A DNA stretch of 64,000 nucleotides. Source: Laccaria trichodermophora (lineage: Eukaryota > Basidiomycota > Agaricomycetes > Agaricales > Hydnangiaceae). The DNA lies in the NCBI GenBank assembly GCA_018417955.1, contig JACTVC010000013.1, forward strand, positions 62,001 to 126,000. Direction: 5' to 3'. Under the pieces are notes generated by a model that ran no database searches, had not been told where the DNA came from, and saw only the letters and a program-made list of their open reading frames with translations. Below are positions 46,236 to 56,954 of this stretch, piece after piece (the first letter of the stretch is position 1; each line of letters starts with the position of its first letter). The translations under genes were made by a program, and so were the position numbers.

Positions 46236-46510
46236 ATGTCGTGGCGTGTTTTTTGTAGATTCCCTTTGGCGTTGTGAGTTTGTCTCGAGTTTTGTTCGTT
46301 TTTTGTTCTTTTTTTTCGGGGGTTGGGGATTGGGTATATAGATGACTTACTACTTCCCATTCGTTCCGCAAAACTGTCCAGAGTGATACTTCGTAATTTA
46401 CAGTTGCTCTCTTTCATTTCCTCTGTATACCTTCCTTCCTATATTCTTACATCCATATCCAATTAAATGTGCGCAAAAAACAAAGCTAACCAAGACCGCC
46501 CCGTCTTATC
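46236..46510. other. 3' region between convergent Ser/Thr-rich fragment and monooxygenase relic
   Basis: Short AT-rich convergent intergenic stretch similar to 30417-30497 and 35713-35990; no gene is seen. Confidence 0.5.
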
Positions 46511-49125
46511 TTATACAGACCCACCATAACGCGTACTGAAAAGTCCTTCCTCCACGGCTTTGATTTCTGGCGTATATGTGTACATGTCAGCCACTTGCAA
46601 ATTGGAAGGAAGATAGGAAACAGGCGTACGGAGTGCGATGATTTTGGAGTAGAAGCGGCATAGGGCTAGGTTACCTATTGTGTGGAGCAGAATCGTTAGC
46701 TTTCCCTTTGGAGGACGAAGGGAATGAAGAGGGACACGAGCCCCCTGAAAACCGAGAGAGGGCAGAAGGAAAGAAGCATGAGTCTCCCGGAAGGGAAGCG
46801 AATCCGGAAGAACGAAACAGGGAACACGAGTTTTCTCTACGGAAGAGGAGCAACATACCCATGATATACCACAACCCCGGAACGCCCATATCCTTCCAAC
46901 ATCCATTAATCTCGCCCTCCTCGTCCATTCCCCACAAAGGCTTGCACTTATTCGTCACTTCGTCTCCGCAGATCCTGCGTATCCCGTAGTGGGCATCCGT
47001 GAGACTTTGGTTTAAAGTCAGACATGCCCCTGCGTATGAGGAATGTGAACACCCACCCTGTGCAGAAGACGACCACATCCGCAGAAAGTTCGCTCCCGTT
47101 GTCGAATTTCACCCCTGTCTCGGTGAACCCTGCGATTTGGCTGTCGTTCTTTAGCTTGATCTTTCCGTCGATTAGGTATTGGCTGCCTCCGACGTCTGTG
47201 GAAGAGATGATGTTAGCCCTCGATCACCTTTGAATAGGATGCCATTCGCGTGCCTAGGTAGTATCCTCCGGCTTTCTGCCAGACAGTCAGCATGAGCCCA
47301 AAATCCAGGTATCCCTTGTTGGTTCTGAATCCGACTTTGTGCAGGCCTCGATAGTATCCCTAGTTTGCATTGAAAAGGTCAGCTTCGTACAACAGCAACG
47401 GCATGAGGGAGGGACGACTTGCTTATCGACGTTCTCCCAGATCGCTTTCATCCCTCGGTGTGTCAAGCCCGCGATCAATTTGTTTGGGAAAGACATGTTG
47501 AGTTTGTCTGCGATGTCTGTGGGAGGGCCGTTTTCCGAATACAAACCTATGGGGTATCATGAGGCAGGAAGTTTTGCTTGGCTCGAACGGAATGCATACC
47601 CTCCAGCAACATTCGCACCCCTTTTCCCGCTGAGATGATGTACGTCGAGCTACGTTGGAACATTGTCACGTCTACGCATCTTCTGTCAATCGAAAGACAC
47701 TTTTCAAAGCTGATGTAAGAGAACATACCAACGCCATGATCGACATAGTCCACGCAAATATCATGGGCTATAATACTTTCAGTCATTTATTAACCACTTG
47801 GAGGTCAATTCAAACGCACCATATGTGCAAGAGCCAATAACGACGACTTTCTTGCCAGGATGGTCCCTAGCGCTTTTGTGCTGCGACGAATGCAGGATTT
47901 GCCCTGTGAAGCTTTCCTAAAGTCGACGTCACTCTTCATACAGTGAAGATGGGAGAGAGAACACGCTATACCATTCCGGGAATGGATGGAACGTAGCCCT
48001 CGCCGCCTTTGAACCCCACGGCAAAGACAACATGGTTGACCTTGAAAATCCGGTCTTGTCCATTCGCTTGCCTTACAACGACGTTCCACAACTTCGTTTC
48101 CTCGTCCCGGGTCGCTTTGGTCACTGTCGAGGAGGTCCAAACGTTTAGTTCTAGGGCCTCAGCGTAGAATTCGAGCCAGTTGGCGAGCTGGACGGGTGTT
48201 AGTTTCAAGTTGCCTCTGACTCAATGGCGTTCGCACCTTTTTAAGCTGGGGCGAAGACGGGCCAGGTCGAAGGGAACCTGATACAACACTTCTTAAGCTC
48301 TCTCACGATATAGAAGGGAATTGACCATACCCTTCAAACCCTCCACGTCAGTGAATCGCAACCAGCACGCAGGCAGCAACACTTACAAACGGGATCGTGA
48401 AGGCACAACGCTTCATACCTCTCCCTCCAGTTATTTCCTACCCTCTCATTCTTTTCGATCACCAAAGTGGGTACATCCAACGCTTTCAGACGTGCAGCCA
48501 CCTCCAATCCGCTATGGCCTTCCCCGATTATGGGACATTAGGATCTGCCTCACTGAAAGCGACTTCCTTCCGTCGGGCCTCCTCCCATTTACCATGGTTC
48601 GGCTCTGGGTTTCGTAACGCGCCTCGATTCCGAGAACCCTTTCAGGCTGTCGAGAGTGGTGAAGATGGATTGTCCCTTTCACTCAACCTGATCTCCAATC
48701 TTGATAGGCACTAGCCTCGCGATCCCAGTAGCGGAACCTATCTTTGTCTCGAACGTGAACAGGATCTGGATCCACGCGAGATCGGGTTGAGGTTGTTGGT
48801 ATTGAGGTTTGATGTCATCGCTAAGCTTAACGTCCCGGATCTGCGCATCGGCTAATCGGTCCACGAGGAACGCTTTAATCGTGGCTTTTCCTTAGGTGAG
48901 GGTGAGGATGTCTCTCCAGTATAAATATACGGATGACGATGATGCTGTGGTGGTGTTGTTGGCGGGCTCTTGTAGAAGGCTTGAGGAGAAGTCTGATTCT
49001 ACCAAAAGGGTGGTTATGCCTTCTACGCCGCTTGTTTCTGCAAACTTGGCGAAAAATGAAAGCCAAGTCGAAGCGACGGCCGTGGCATCGACGTCGGTAG
49101 GAACGGTCGTTCCCAGCTTGGACAA
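46511..49125 (-). pseudogene. Flavin-containing monooxygenase relic, unit 2
   Basis: Same block order as the unit 1 copy: MSKLGTTVPTDVDATAVAST, DLAWIQILFTFETKIGSATG, LANWLEFYAEALELNVWTSS, VVVRQANGQDRIFKVNHVVF, FQRSSTYIIS, GPPTDIADKLNMSFPNKL, GVPGLWYIMGM, GNLALCRFYSK, ending STRYGGSV at 46511. The Rossmann motif is of full length here (IIGEGHSGLEVAARL, GxGxxG kept). However, one base is missing immediately upstream (about 48530), so the frame entering it reaches TAA. Fungal flavin monooxygenases use FAD and NADPH to oxygenate small nucleophilic substrates; this copy cannot be translated through as it stands. Confidence 0.7.
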
Positions 49126-49782
49126 GCTGGGAAGGGATGCCTCGATTGGATGGGGTTCAGTGACGATTCAATCCTGTGAGCTCATTGTGATGGAAGAGAA
49201 TGAGACAGGGCGGTGTTCCACTCAGCCGCACGGGGTTTATATTACGATATGTCGGAGTTCTGGCGTCATGTGGTGATGTCCGCTTCCAAAGGATGTCACT
49301 GCCGCTGAAAATGGCAGAACGTGAAGCAGAGAGTTGGCAGAGAGATCACATTCAAGAGACAAGACGAAGGCCATTGAATTGCAAGTCAAACATCGACAAA
49401 TACATGCGTTGGGTCGCTCAAACATGATACATCGCCTTTATCTGTGAATCTAACCGTGCACTGTGCGCATATATACGCTACAACCAGTTTGAAATGCCTG
49501 TCGAGGTCCTTTTCCAATGGGGCTCGTCGCCATCTTGCCGAGAATATGCGCCTTCCTGACTTTGCTGTACCTGTTCCGTACACAGCAGTCAAGCCCACTT
49601 CCAACGGCCATAGCTCTCAAGCAACGGAATGGCCCACCGCAAAGTCCTCGATGACAGCCTCCACACGAGTATTGTTCCCTCAGTCCCAATCAACTCGGTA
49701 TGTCTTCACCTGATTCATCTTTTCTGCATAACTAACTAGGTTGGCTTGCACAGGCTCACGGCGTGCACAAAAAGAACAGTTC
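49126..49782. other. Divergent intergenic region, unit 2
   Basis: Counterpart of 33127-33795. Frames here are short and differ between units. No regulatory site can be supported beyond the inference that it once served two divergent genes. Confidence 0.4.
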
Positions 49783-51712
49783 ATGCGCAACCCAAGTCTA
49801 ATCGCCAGTCCAAAACAACGGCGTAACGCCAGTACCACGCGACAACGACCTCACTGAGATCTCATAGTCCCACCTCCAGTCTTCCGTCTCCCATCCCTTA
49901 CAGCCGTAGACGACTGGAACGCCCGCGTCGACGGGGGTACGACGTACCAAATCTCAAGCTTACATCCGCGTCAACCGCTTCCAGCGGTGATCATCACGCC
50001 TTGTACGCCTGAAAAGAAACCCCCCTCCACCTCCGTCGTCATCGGCTAGCGTCCCATGCACACCACCCACACCCACGCCCAAAATCACTCAACCCGTCTT
50101 CGTAAACGCAGCCCCAGGCCCGGAAGACGACGACAAAGACATTGCATTGAAACGCGTCATGAAAGATCTGGAATACGCACTCAATAAAGAAGACATCAAC
50201 CCATTCGATCTCCCCTTCCCCATCCTCGGATCCGCCGTCTTTCAACATCTCCCAAAGTCTCCAGATCAGCTTGGATAAGCAAAGTCCATGCCCGGACGAC
50301 GCGCCATGGGACATCCCTTGGGAAAGCAGTTCTGGCACGGTGATGACCAGTACGTCTCTTTTAGGTTGGCGCACCGAACAAGAGCAGGAGCAAGAGCACG
50401 AGGAAGACCCATTCACGAACCCCCAGAACGTCATCAAGTCCCCTCCCCCACCTCCTCCTCCGACATATTCGATCTAGACATGTACCTCGAAGCCTCGTTG
50501 GCGATCGCGAACAGCAACAACACTATCTTAGAGGAAGAGGAAGAGGGGAGCGAGAACCCGTTCGAAGATTCCTTCGCCGTAGAACCCATCACCGTCGTCA
50601 CCGTCTCCCCTTCCGAAAAAGCCGTACCGATGAACCGCCTGGTCAAGGAACGAGACGTCTACAGGCCGAGTGGGTACACGCGCTCCCCAAGGTTTCGGTT
50701 TAGCGTTGATGAGAATGGGTCGCCTGTTCCTGTTGCCTTACGATCATCCCCAAATAGGCGGCGTGCTGGAGTGCGAATGACGGTTGTTGATCGAGTTCGT
50801 GCGGTTTTGGATGAAAGCGGCGAGGAAGAGGAGGAGGATGAGGGGGATGAAGGGGATGATACCTCCGAAATATCGATGCTGGCGCTTAACGCGCGGTTAC
50901 GTGAGGCGTGCGGGAGGAGGAAATCTGGGGCTGCTGCTGCTGGTTTGGGTATGACCAGTGCGACTGGCCATGGGAGTTTGTCTGCTTCGCAGCGGAAGAG
51001 TGGTGTGCCTGGGAGTCCGCGTGCTAGTTTGGGTGTTGCGTCGATGAAGGGCTTCGCTCCGTATGCCAGCTTACCTGCGGCGAGTCTAGCTTCATCGCAA
51101 CACACACTCCGACCTTCCAGCCGACTCTTGCGTGATATAACCAATACGGTGACGGCTTCTAGCTCGAGCTCGTCGACAACGTCCACTTTGGCTTCGATTG
51201 CGCATACGGTGCAGAAGAATCCGTTCTCGCAGAACCCAATCGAGCAAGAGAACCCCATCTCGACGTCGACGCAGAACGCGATCAAGTTGAAAACCCAGAT
51301 TCCAACCACCTCATCAACCACGTCAAAAACGCGAAACCCAGTCGCGCGGTTTGGGAGGGACATTGCGAATATCGTTGTTGACGATTCTGCGAACTTGCAC
51401 TCTGTTAGTTTGTGTGGTGGTAACGTGTCCACGACGATGGGTAGCGTGTCTTTGTACAGTGGGGAGAACACGATGGGAAGTGTGTATAATGCGCAGAACA
51501 CGATGGGTAGCGTGTACACCACGACCTCGGCGTACGCACAAAACCCACCGACCTCCGCATATTCAGCAGGACATAACACCACGACTTACACGGACGAAGC
51601 CTCCGCCCGGGAACTCAAAGCGCGGTTAAGACAGGCATGCGAGAATTTTTCGAAATCGGTGTGGGTGGACGAGTGTGATACGGTGCAGTCTTGGGAGTCT
51701 GTGCCGTTTTGA
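49783..51712 (+). pseudogene. Ser/Thr-rich gene, unit 2 copy, N-terminally disrupted
   Basis: Starts with the same MRNPSLIASPKQRRNAS as the unit 1 gene but reaches TGA at 49855-49857 after 24 codons. Further frame changes follow before a long open frame (50288-51712, 474 codons) that covers the acidic stretch, the VKERDVYRPSGYTRSPRFRF core and the normal C-terminus (DTVQSWESVPF). The C-terminal two-thirds could be translated from an internal start, but the sequence at 50288 is an out-of-frame reading of the ancestral protein for its first ~50 residues. Probably a pseudogene. Confidence 0.7.
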
Positions 51713-52462
51713 ATGTCTTGGCGTCGTTTTCTTTTAGTTCCCTTTTAATTACGAAGTTTTGAGTTTGTTTCGAGTTTTGTTCGTTTTCTTTTTTGTTCTC
51801 TTTGATACTTGGGGGCTGAGTTGGGGCGGATAGTAAATTACCTTTCGTTGAATGGTGTCCTCGAATTTTGTCGAGAGTGATGCTTCATAATTTATAGTAC
51901 ACTGCTCTCTTTCAATCCTTCCTATATCCTTGCATCCATATCTAGGAGGGCAATAAAGACCTCCAAATGTTTCCTTTTCCATGTACAGTCCTTGAGGATA
52001 TTGTCACCAGCCTTGTTCATGTCATCTATTTTTGAGAAAAACAAGATCCAAAAATTATATGAAAAAAGACAGGAAAATATAAGTTTTTTAAAAACAGATA
52101 GAATGTTCATTTTTGATGTACTTTTATTTTTCATCCATTTCTTTGTGTTCAGTGTTTCAAGTCAGCCAAGGGTGTTATGAGGAGTGACAAAGATTTGTAA
52201 AAAATTGGGAGATGGCTGACAAGTGATTTCTTAGTGTCAGAACCAGATCCAAAAGGTGGGGAAAACACTACCAGTAGTGTTGACATGTATTAGTACATAC
52301 ACGTATGTGAGATGTCTGGTTGTGACACAGATGTTATCTTATCCAAAGATGAGTTTGCTCTCATACCTCAGGCTTACTCATCAGAGTGTTTTAGCATTGT
52401 CTGTCCTTTTCATTGTTGCCCCATATGGCAATCACCTCATTTCTTTCACCATCAACACTACA
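51713..52462. other. Right end of unit 2, gene-free
   Basis: Matches 35713-36490 and stops at ATCAACACTACA (52462), where unrelated DNA begins. Confidence 0.6.
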
Positions 52463-52949
52463 CCACCAAAAGGTGGCCAGGTCACAGACACCTGGATCAA
52501 ATGATGTAATCACACCTAGTTTCCATGTCGCGTCAACCCGTTGACAGCTGGGCGCCATGTGAACTTCGCACTAAACACAGCATGGCACCAGGGATACCTG
52601 TCCCCGGGGTGGAGCGAGATGTTGAGGACAGGTGGTCATTCAGGGAATGCTGGTATATTGGGCTGGGTATGAGCTACCAGGGTTTACATGTTTACATCTC
52701 ATTTTCATAAATTTATCCATCCTCATTTGCACCTTGCTTTATTTCAATTTGAGAACATAAACAAAAGAATAGATTGCATTTTGACAACGGGCTACACAAG
52801 AGTTATATACAGCTACTTTATCTACTACTCATATAGGTTGACACTGTTCATGGTGGTGTCAAGCGGGCTGATCTGTAATAAGGCGTTGGATGAGTTGGTA
52901 GGCTGTCATGAAGGGTTACTGGGTACATGCCTAGAACAGATGCACAAAC

Positions 52950-53340
52950 AAGGTAAAAAGGAGGGGTGTGACGTGATGTTGCTCACCTGGATGTTGTTCG
53001 GCATTCATTGTGCATTGTCGTTGGTCCGTTGCTAGTTGTCACATTGCCGTCGACGAGGTGGCCCCTGTTTCTTATGTGAAAAAAAGAGAGGAGGGGTGTC
53101 ATGTTGCTCACCTCGACGTCATTCGTTGTTGTAGATCATTGCCAATGGCAATATAGCCTAAGCTCCTTTAGTGAAAAACGGAGGGAGAGGGGTATAGTGT
53201 TACTCACCTGGACATTCACTGTCGTTGGTCATCCTCGTTTGTCGGCATTTGTCTGTTGCAAGTTGAGATGGCGACGTGGCATTTCTTTCTCATGTGAAAA
53301 AAGGAAAGGGGTACAGCAGTCACCTTGCTCACCTTATTTC
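52950..53340. repeat. Minisatellite, ~90-125 bp imperfect units
   Basis: About four units, each starting with an A-run followed by GGAGGGG, then GTTRCTCACCTGGA, CATTCRTTGT and GTTGG words and closing with CTYATGTGAAAAA. Open frames here follow from the repeat. Confidence 0.6.
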
Positions 53341-54247
53341 AAGGGGATGGTGACGATGATTTGCGTTGTCACCATCTGGACAATGTGGCATGTCTGCTGG
53401 CGTGCCAGGTCGTCTTCATCCTGTTGAAATGTGGTGCGCTGACAGGCTGGTTACCTGGCGTTGCATTGTTGAGGGCATTCAAACGATTGATGCAGGGTGG
53501 TGGTGGTTATTGACGGTGGTGACAGAGAAGAATGGTGCCAGAGACGGAAGGTGAGAGTGAGGAAGGTTGAGCTGGGGTTGGAAGTATTTGAACCTGCAGA
53601 GTGTCTGAGTTTGAAATGACTTGGTGGAATTTCGCTCACTGTGCATGGCAAATGTTGTTACAAGCTGTATTTGCTAGTGCTTGGAAGTCCGGTCCGGTCC
53701 GGTCTTTTGTCAAATTTTGACAAGACCGGGACTGAGACCGGTCCTCGCAGGTTGAAGAAGTTCGAAAAACTGGACTGAACCGATGTCAACTGGTTCAGTG
53801 CGGTTTTCGTCAGTTTTTTATGGTTGAGAGACCGGTCTTAACCAGTTTCGGTCTCAACTGGTTGACAACCAGTCTTGGACCGGTCTTGGAGTGACTAACA
53901 TAGGGAACATAATGTATCTAATTTACTACATATACTAGTACTACATACATGAGAGTGAACGAGGGGGGACAGGGGGGTGGGGCAGCACTCACGCGTCCTT
54001 GTTGTTGTCCATCGTCACCTGTCTCCTATTCTTCGCATTGTCCTCAGTCAAGTGAGGTGGTTCAGATGCAGGTGGGACCATGTTCGTAGTCATTGTTGCT
54101 GGTGCGTCGCGTACCTGCTGCCTGGTTGTGCCATGCGGTGGTTGTGGTGGGGTGGGGTCATCGTTAACGAGCTGGGTTAGGAGGAAGGTGGAGGTGCTTA
54201 CCATGTAATGAAACGACGAACGACACTATCGTCATTCGTCGTTTGGT

Positions 54248-54274
54248 TGCCACGTCGCTGACAGCGACGTGGCA
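54248..54274. repeat. Perfect 13-bp inverted repeat (palindrome 1)
   Basis: TGCCACGTCGCTG, one spacer base, CAGCGACGTGGCA. It lies in the core of the hAT-like element next to a second inverted repeat (AACGACGAACGAC / GTCATTCGTCGTT). Confidence 0.85.
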
Positions 54275-54494
54275 CCTTGGAGGGAGTCGTCGATTGTGGT
54301 AGGCAAGGAGTCCGTCACGGTTGTCGCCAGATCTTGGTGGTGGGTGGTGGGATGTGGGCGGTCGTTGATCACCGAGGTGGGTGGTGGGCAGTCACATTCA
54401 TCGTCTGGCGACGTGGCACTGGGATTGATGTGAGAGATGATAAAGGGATAGTGGGGTGCTTACCACAGAATAATCCAGAATAACGAACGCTCGT

Positions 54495-54521
54495 TGCCAC
54501 GTCGCTGTCAGCGATGTGGCA
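54495..54521. repeat. Near-perfect 13-bp inverted repeat (palindrome 2)
   Basis: TGCCACGTCGCTG, one base, CAGCGATGTGGCA. It is the same palindrome as at 54248 with one mismatch, 247 bp away, also next to AACGAACG/CTCGTT. Confidence 0.8.
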
Positions 54522-55802
54522 GTTAGACCTCGCAGGCGCTTGTTCAGGTGCAGCAGTAGGGGGGGTCGTCGTGGAGGCTGTGGCGCGTCGTGGCCATGTG
54601 GGTGTTGTAGCTGAGCCTCCGGCACATGAGGTGGCGGTCGATGTGTGGGCGTGAGTGTTGTTTAGCCCATGGTGGGCACTCACGATGCGAGGTGATGGTC
54701 AGGAAGGGTGGTGGTGGGAAAGGGTGGGAAGAGAGTGTTTGTGTTTGCGAGTTCTGTTTGTTTACGAGTTTTGTTTGGTTACGAGTTCCGGTAAAGACCG
54801 GTTAAGACCGGTTAGACCGGTCTTTTGTCGGTCTTTAAATTTCCAAAATCGTTAGAGACCGAAGACCGGACCACGGTTGCGGTCTTTGACGGTCCTGGGA
54901 ATTTCCGGTCTTCGGCAGTCTTGGTCCAGTCCAGTCTCGGTCTTTTTCCAGTCTTGGGACTGGACTTCCAAGCACTAGTATTTGCATACAACTAATGTAT
55001 ATTTCAAAGTGCAAAAGCACTACATTAACCGTCTCTTACATAGCCCTTGCCTTTGAGTGAAATCTAGCAGTTATACTAATTTTGTGGTAAGGTGGTCGCT
55101 ACGTTTACAGCAGAGCTGGTGCCCATGTATGAACCAGCTGATGGCCAGCTGGGCCTGGGCACAGCATGTGGATCAGGTAACTCACAGGTGACAGATTTGA
55201 TGAGCATCAGGAAATTTGGCAACCCACCATTAACCTGTGCACCAATTGGCGGTGTACAGCAGCACAACAATGATATTGATATATACTGAAGCACACTTAA
55301 GCATCCTGGCACATTTTGGTACTGCTTTGGGACTCCTTGAGGATAGCTCAGGGCACCCCAAGACAATCTTAGGTTGCCAGTGGGAATTTTTAAAAAGGGA
55401 CCTGTACCTGAGGGTGTGACCAGGACTCCTGGTCCTGATACCCATCCAGAGTTCACTGTGGATACCCTCAGAGAAGGAGTGATGTTTCTGATGAAGCAAT
55501 TTAATATATTCAGAACTGCTAATGCACTACCTACAGAAACTTTGGCAACATCTTTATAATACTGACCAACATCTGACTACTAGAAACTACTCAGGCTCCA
55601 ATTTTGCACAAATGCCAGTCTTTGCCAAATGCAAATTCATCAAAAGAAAGCTTTGTGGTATGTGTTGCAATGACAAGTGGGTTTCTAAGTTGCCATTGAA
55701 GACCTGATTGGTACCAAGGTGGTATCCAGAGCAACAAATCTGCTGTATGTGTGCAGAGCCAGCCAGTTGATGTAAGATTGGATTGATTGAGAATAGAAAA
55801 TG

Positions 55803-56430
55803 CTAAAAGAAAATATGAGGAATGCAATAAAGGGATAAAATAAATGATAACAGACTATTTATATCAGAGTCATGATTCCTGATTTTAGTATCATCATATG
55901 CCCCTGAAACAGTGCCCTTTCCATCTGGTGAAAATGCAAGAGGGGTGACAATATCTGTGTGACATTCAAATGAATCTGAAACAAGCTTTTCTGTCTGTGC
56001 ATCCCACATTCTGATAGTTTTATCATTTGATCCTGAAGCAATGTACTTTCCATCAGGTGAGAATGCAACAGAGTTGACCCAACTTGTGTGGCCTTCAAAT
56101 GGATCTGAGATAAGCTTTCCTGTCTGTGCATCCCACATTCTGATAGTTTTGTCTTCTGATCCTGAAACAATGTACTTTCCATCAGGTGAGAATGCAACAG
56201 AGTTGACCCAATTTGTGTGGCCTTCAAATGGATCTGAGACAGGCTTTCCTGTCTGTGCATCCCACATTCTGATAGTTTTGTCTTCTGACCCTGAAACAAT
56301 GTACTTTCCATCAGGTGAGAATGCAACAGAGTTGACCCAATTTGTGTGGCCTTCAAATGGATCTGAGACAGGCTTTCCTGTCTGTGCATCCCACATTCTG
56401 ATAGTTTTGTCATATGATCCTGAAACAATG
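55803..56430 (-). pseudogene. NLR copy C, 3' half (WD40 end), cut by transposon
   Basis: Encodes the last WD40 repeats (KTIRMWDAQTGKPVSDPFEG units) and the same C-terminal tail as copy A (SLYCIPHIFF, stop at 55803). At 56430 the coding sequence ends abruptly within a WD40 unit at TGAAACAATG, and transposon DNA begins. The missing part resumes at 62816. The long frame to 56828 is a read-through into the transposon and not a real N-terminus. Confidence 0.9.
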
Positions 56431-56721
56431 GAGGACTTTACTCTCCCCCACAGATTCCATGTGGACTCCAGATGGACTCCATGGATCCACCTGGAGTCCA
56501 GGTGGATTTTAGACAATTTTTTTTTGGTGGTAACCCAGCCAATTTTTTGTCTAGAATCCATCTGGACTCCAGCTGGACCATGTGGACAACATGGACTCCA
56601 ACATGGACTCCACCTCAGAACACAGGGTGATATGAATTCATCCAGTGACTCCATCTGGAATCCATATGGATGAATAGCCTTTAATTGTATTACATTATTT
56701 ATTATATATAAAAAGAAATGT

Positions 56722-56803
56722 GCATCAACAAGAATTGAACACTCAAGCTCACGGAACATAGTAGCCAAGATGACCGCGCAATTAACCATTGAACCACAGG
56801 AGC
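56722..56803 (-). ncRNA. tRNA-like / Pol III promoter sequence (SINE-head-like)
   Basis: Read on the minus strand, it has an A-box match (TGGTTCAATGG) and a B-box match (GTTCAATTC) with tRNA-like spacing, and starts GCTCCTG like some tRNAs. The acceptor and T stems do not pair well and I cannot fit a sound anticodon arm, so it is a tRNA-derived sequence or a dead tRNA rather than a working tRNA gene. It lies inside the left part of the KDZ element. Confidence 0.45.
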
Positions 56804-56954
56804 TTAGATATGTAGTGCAAACTAGCACTATATATCACCCCCGACGCTTGGCACATTCCGCACGCTGAACACATGTGCTGTTTGCGTTGCCACATCACCT
56901 TCCTTTCTTCCCCCCACCACCATCCCACACACCATACCCACGACAACACCGCCC

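Larger units (their letters stand above)
36491..52462. repeat. Tandem segmental duplication, unit 2 (~16.0 kb)
   Basis: The second copy of the NLR / monooxygenase / Ser-Thr-rich unit, in the same order and orientation as unit 1. It is longer than unit 1 because it retains about 1.9 kb (43316-45240) that unit 1 lacks. Its right end is cut at 52462 by inserted DNA. Confidence 0.85.
53675..54977. mobile_element. Non-autonomous hAT-like element, 1.3 kb, 8-bp target duplication
   Basis: Starts TAGTGCTTGGAAGTCC at 53675 and ends GGACTTCCAAGCACTA at 54977. The perfect 8-bp direct repeat GTATTTGC flanks it (53667-53674 and 54978-54985). Subterminal DNA is full of GGTCTT/AAGACC and ACCGGT words like the element at 20788-21360. 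The core holds GC-rich palindromes but no transposase. Superfamily assignment rests on the TAGTG ends and the 8-bp duplication. Confidence 0.92.
52463..55254. other. 2.8-kb insertion between units 2 and 3
   Basis: Compared with the intact unit 1/2 junction (CAACACTACAGCAGCACAAC near 36480), the sequence is interrupted after ACTACA at 52462 and resumes at TACAGCAGCACAAC near 55255; TACA is present on both sides. The insert begins with a small hairpin (CCACCAAAAGGTGG) and contains a minisatellite, a hAT-like element and unidentified sequence. No gene is supported. Frames at 52525-52710 and 55092-55289 are short and unassigned. Confidence 0.6.

Noticed and set aside
55803..56828. A 341-codon protein starting upstream of the WD40 repeats at 56828
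   Set aside because: The first ~130 residues are translated transposon end and tRNA-like DNA; the frame merely reads through the insertion border.
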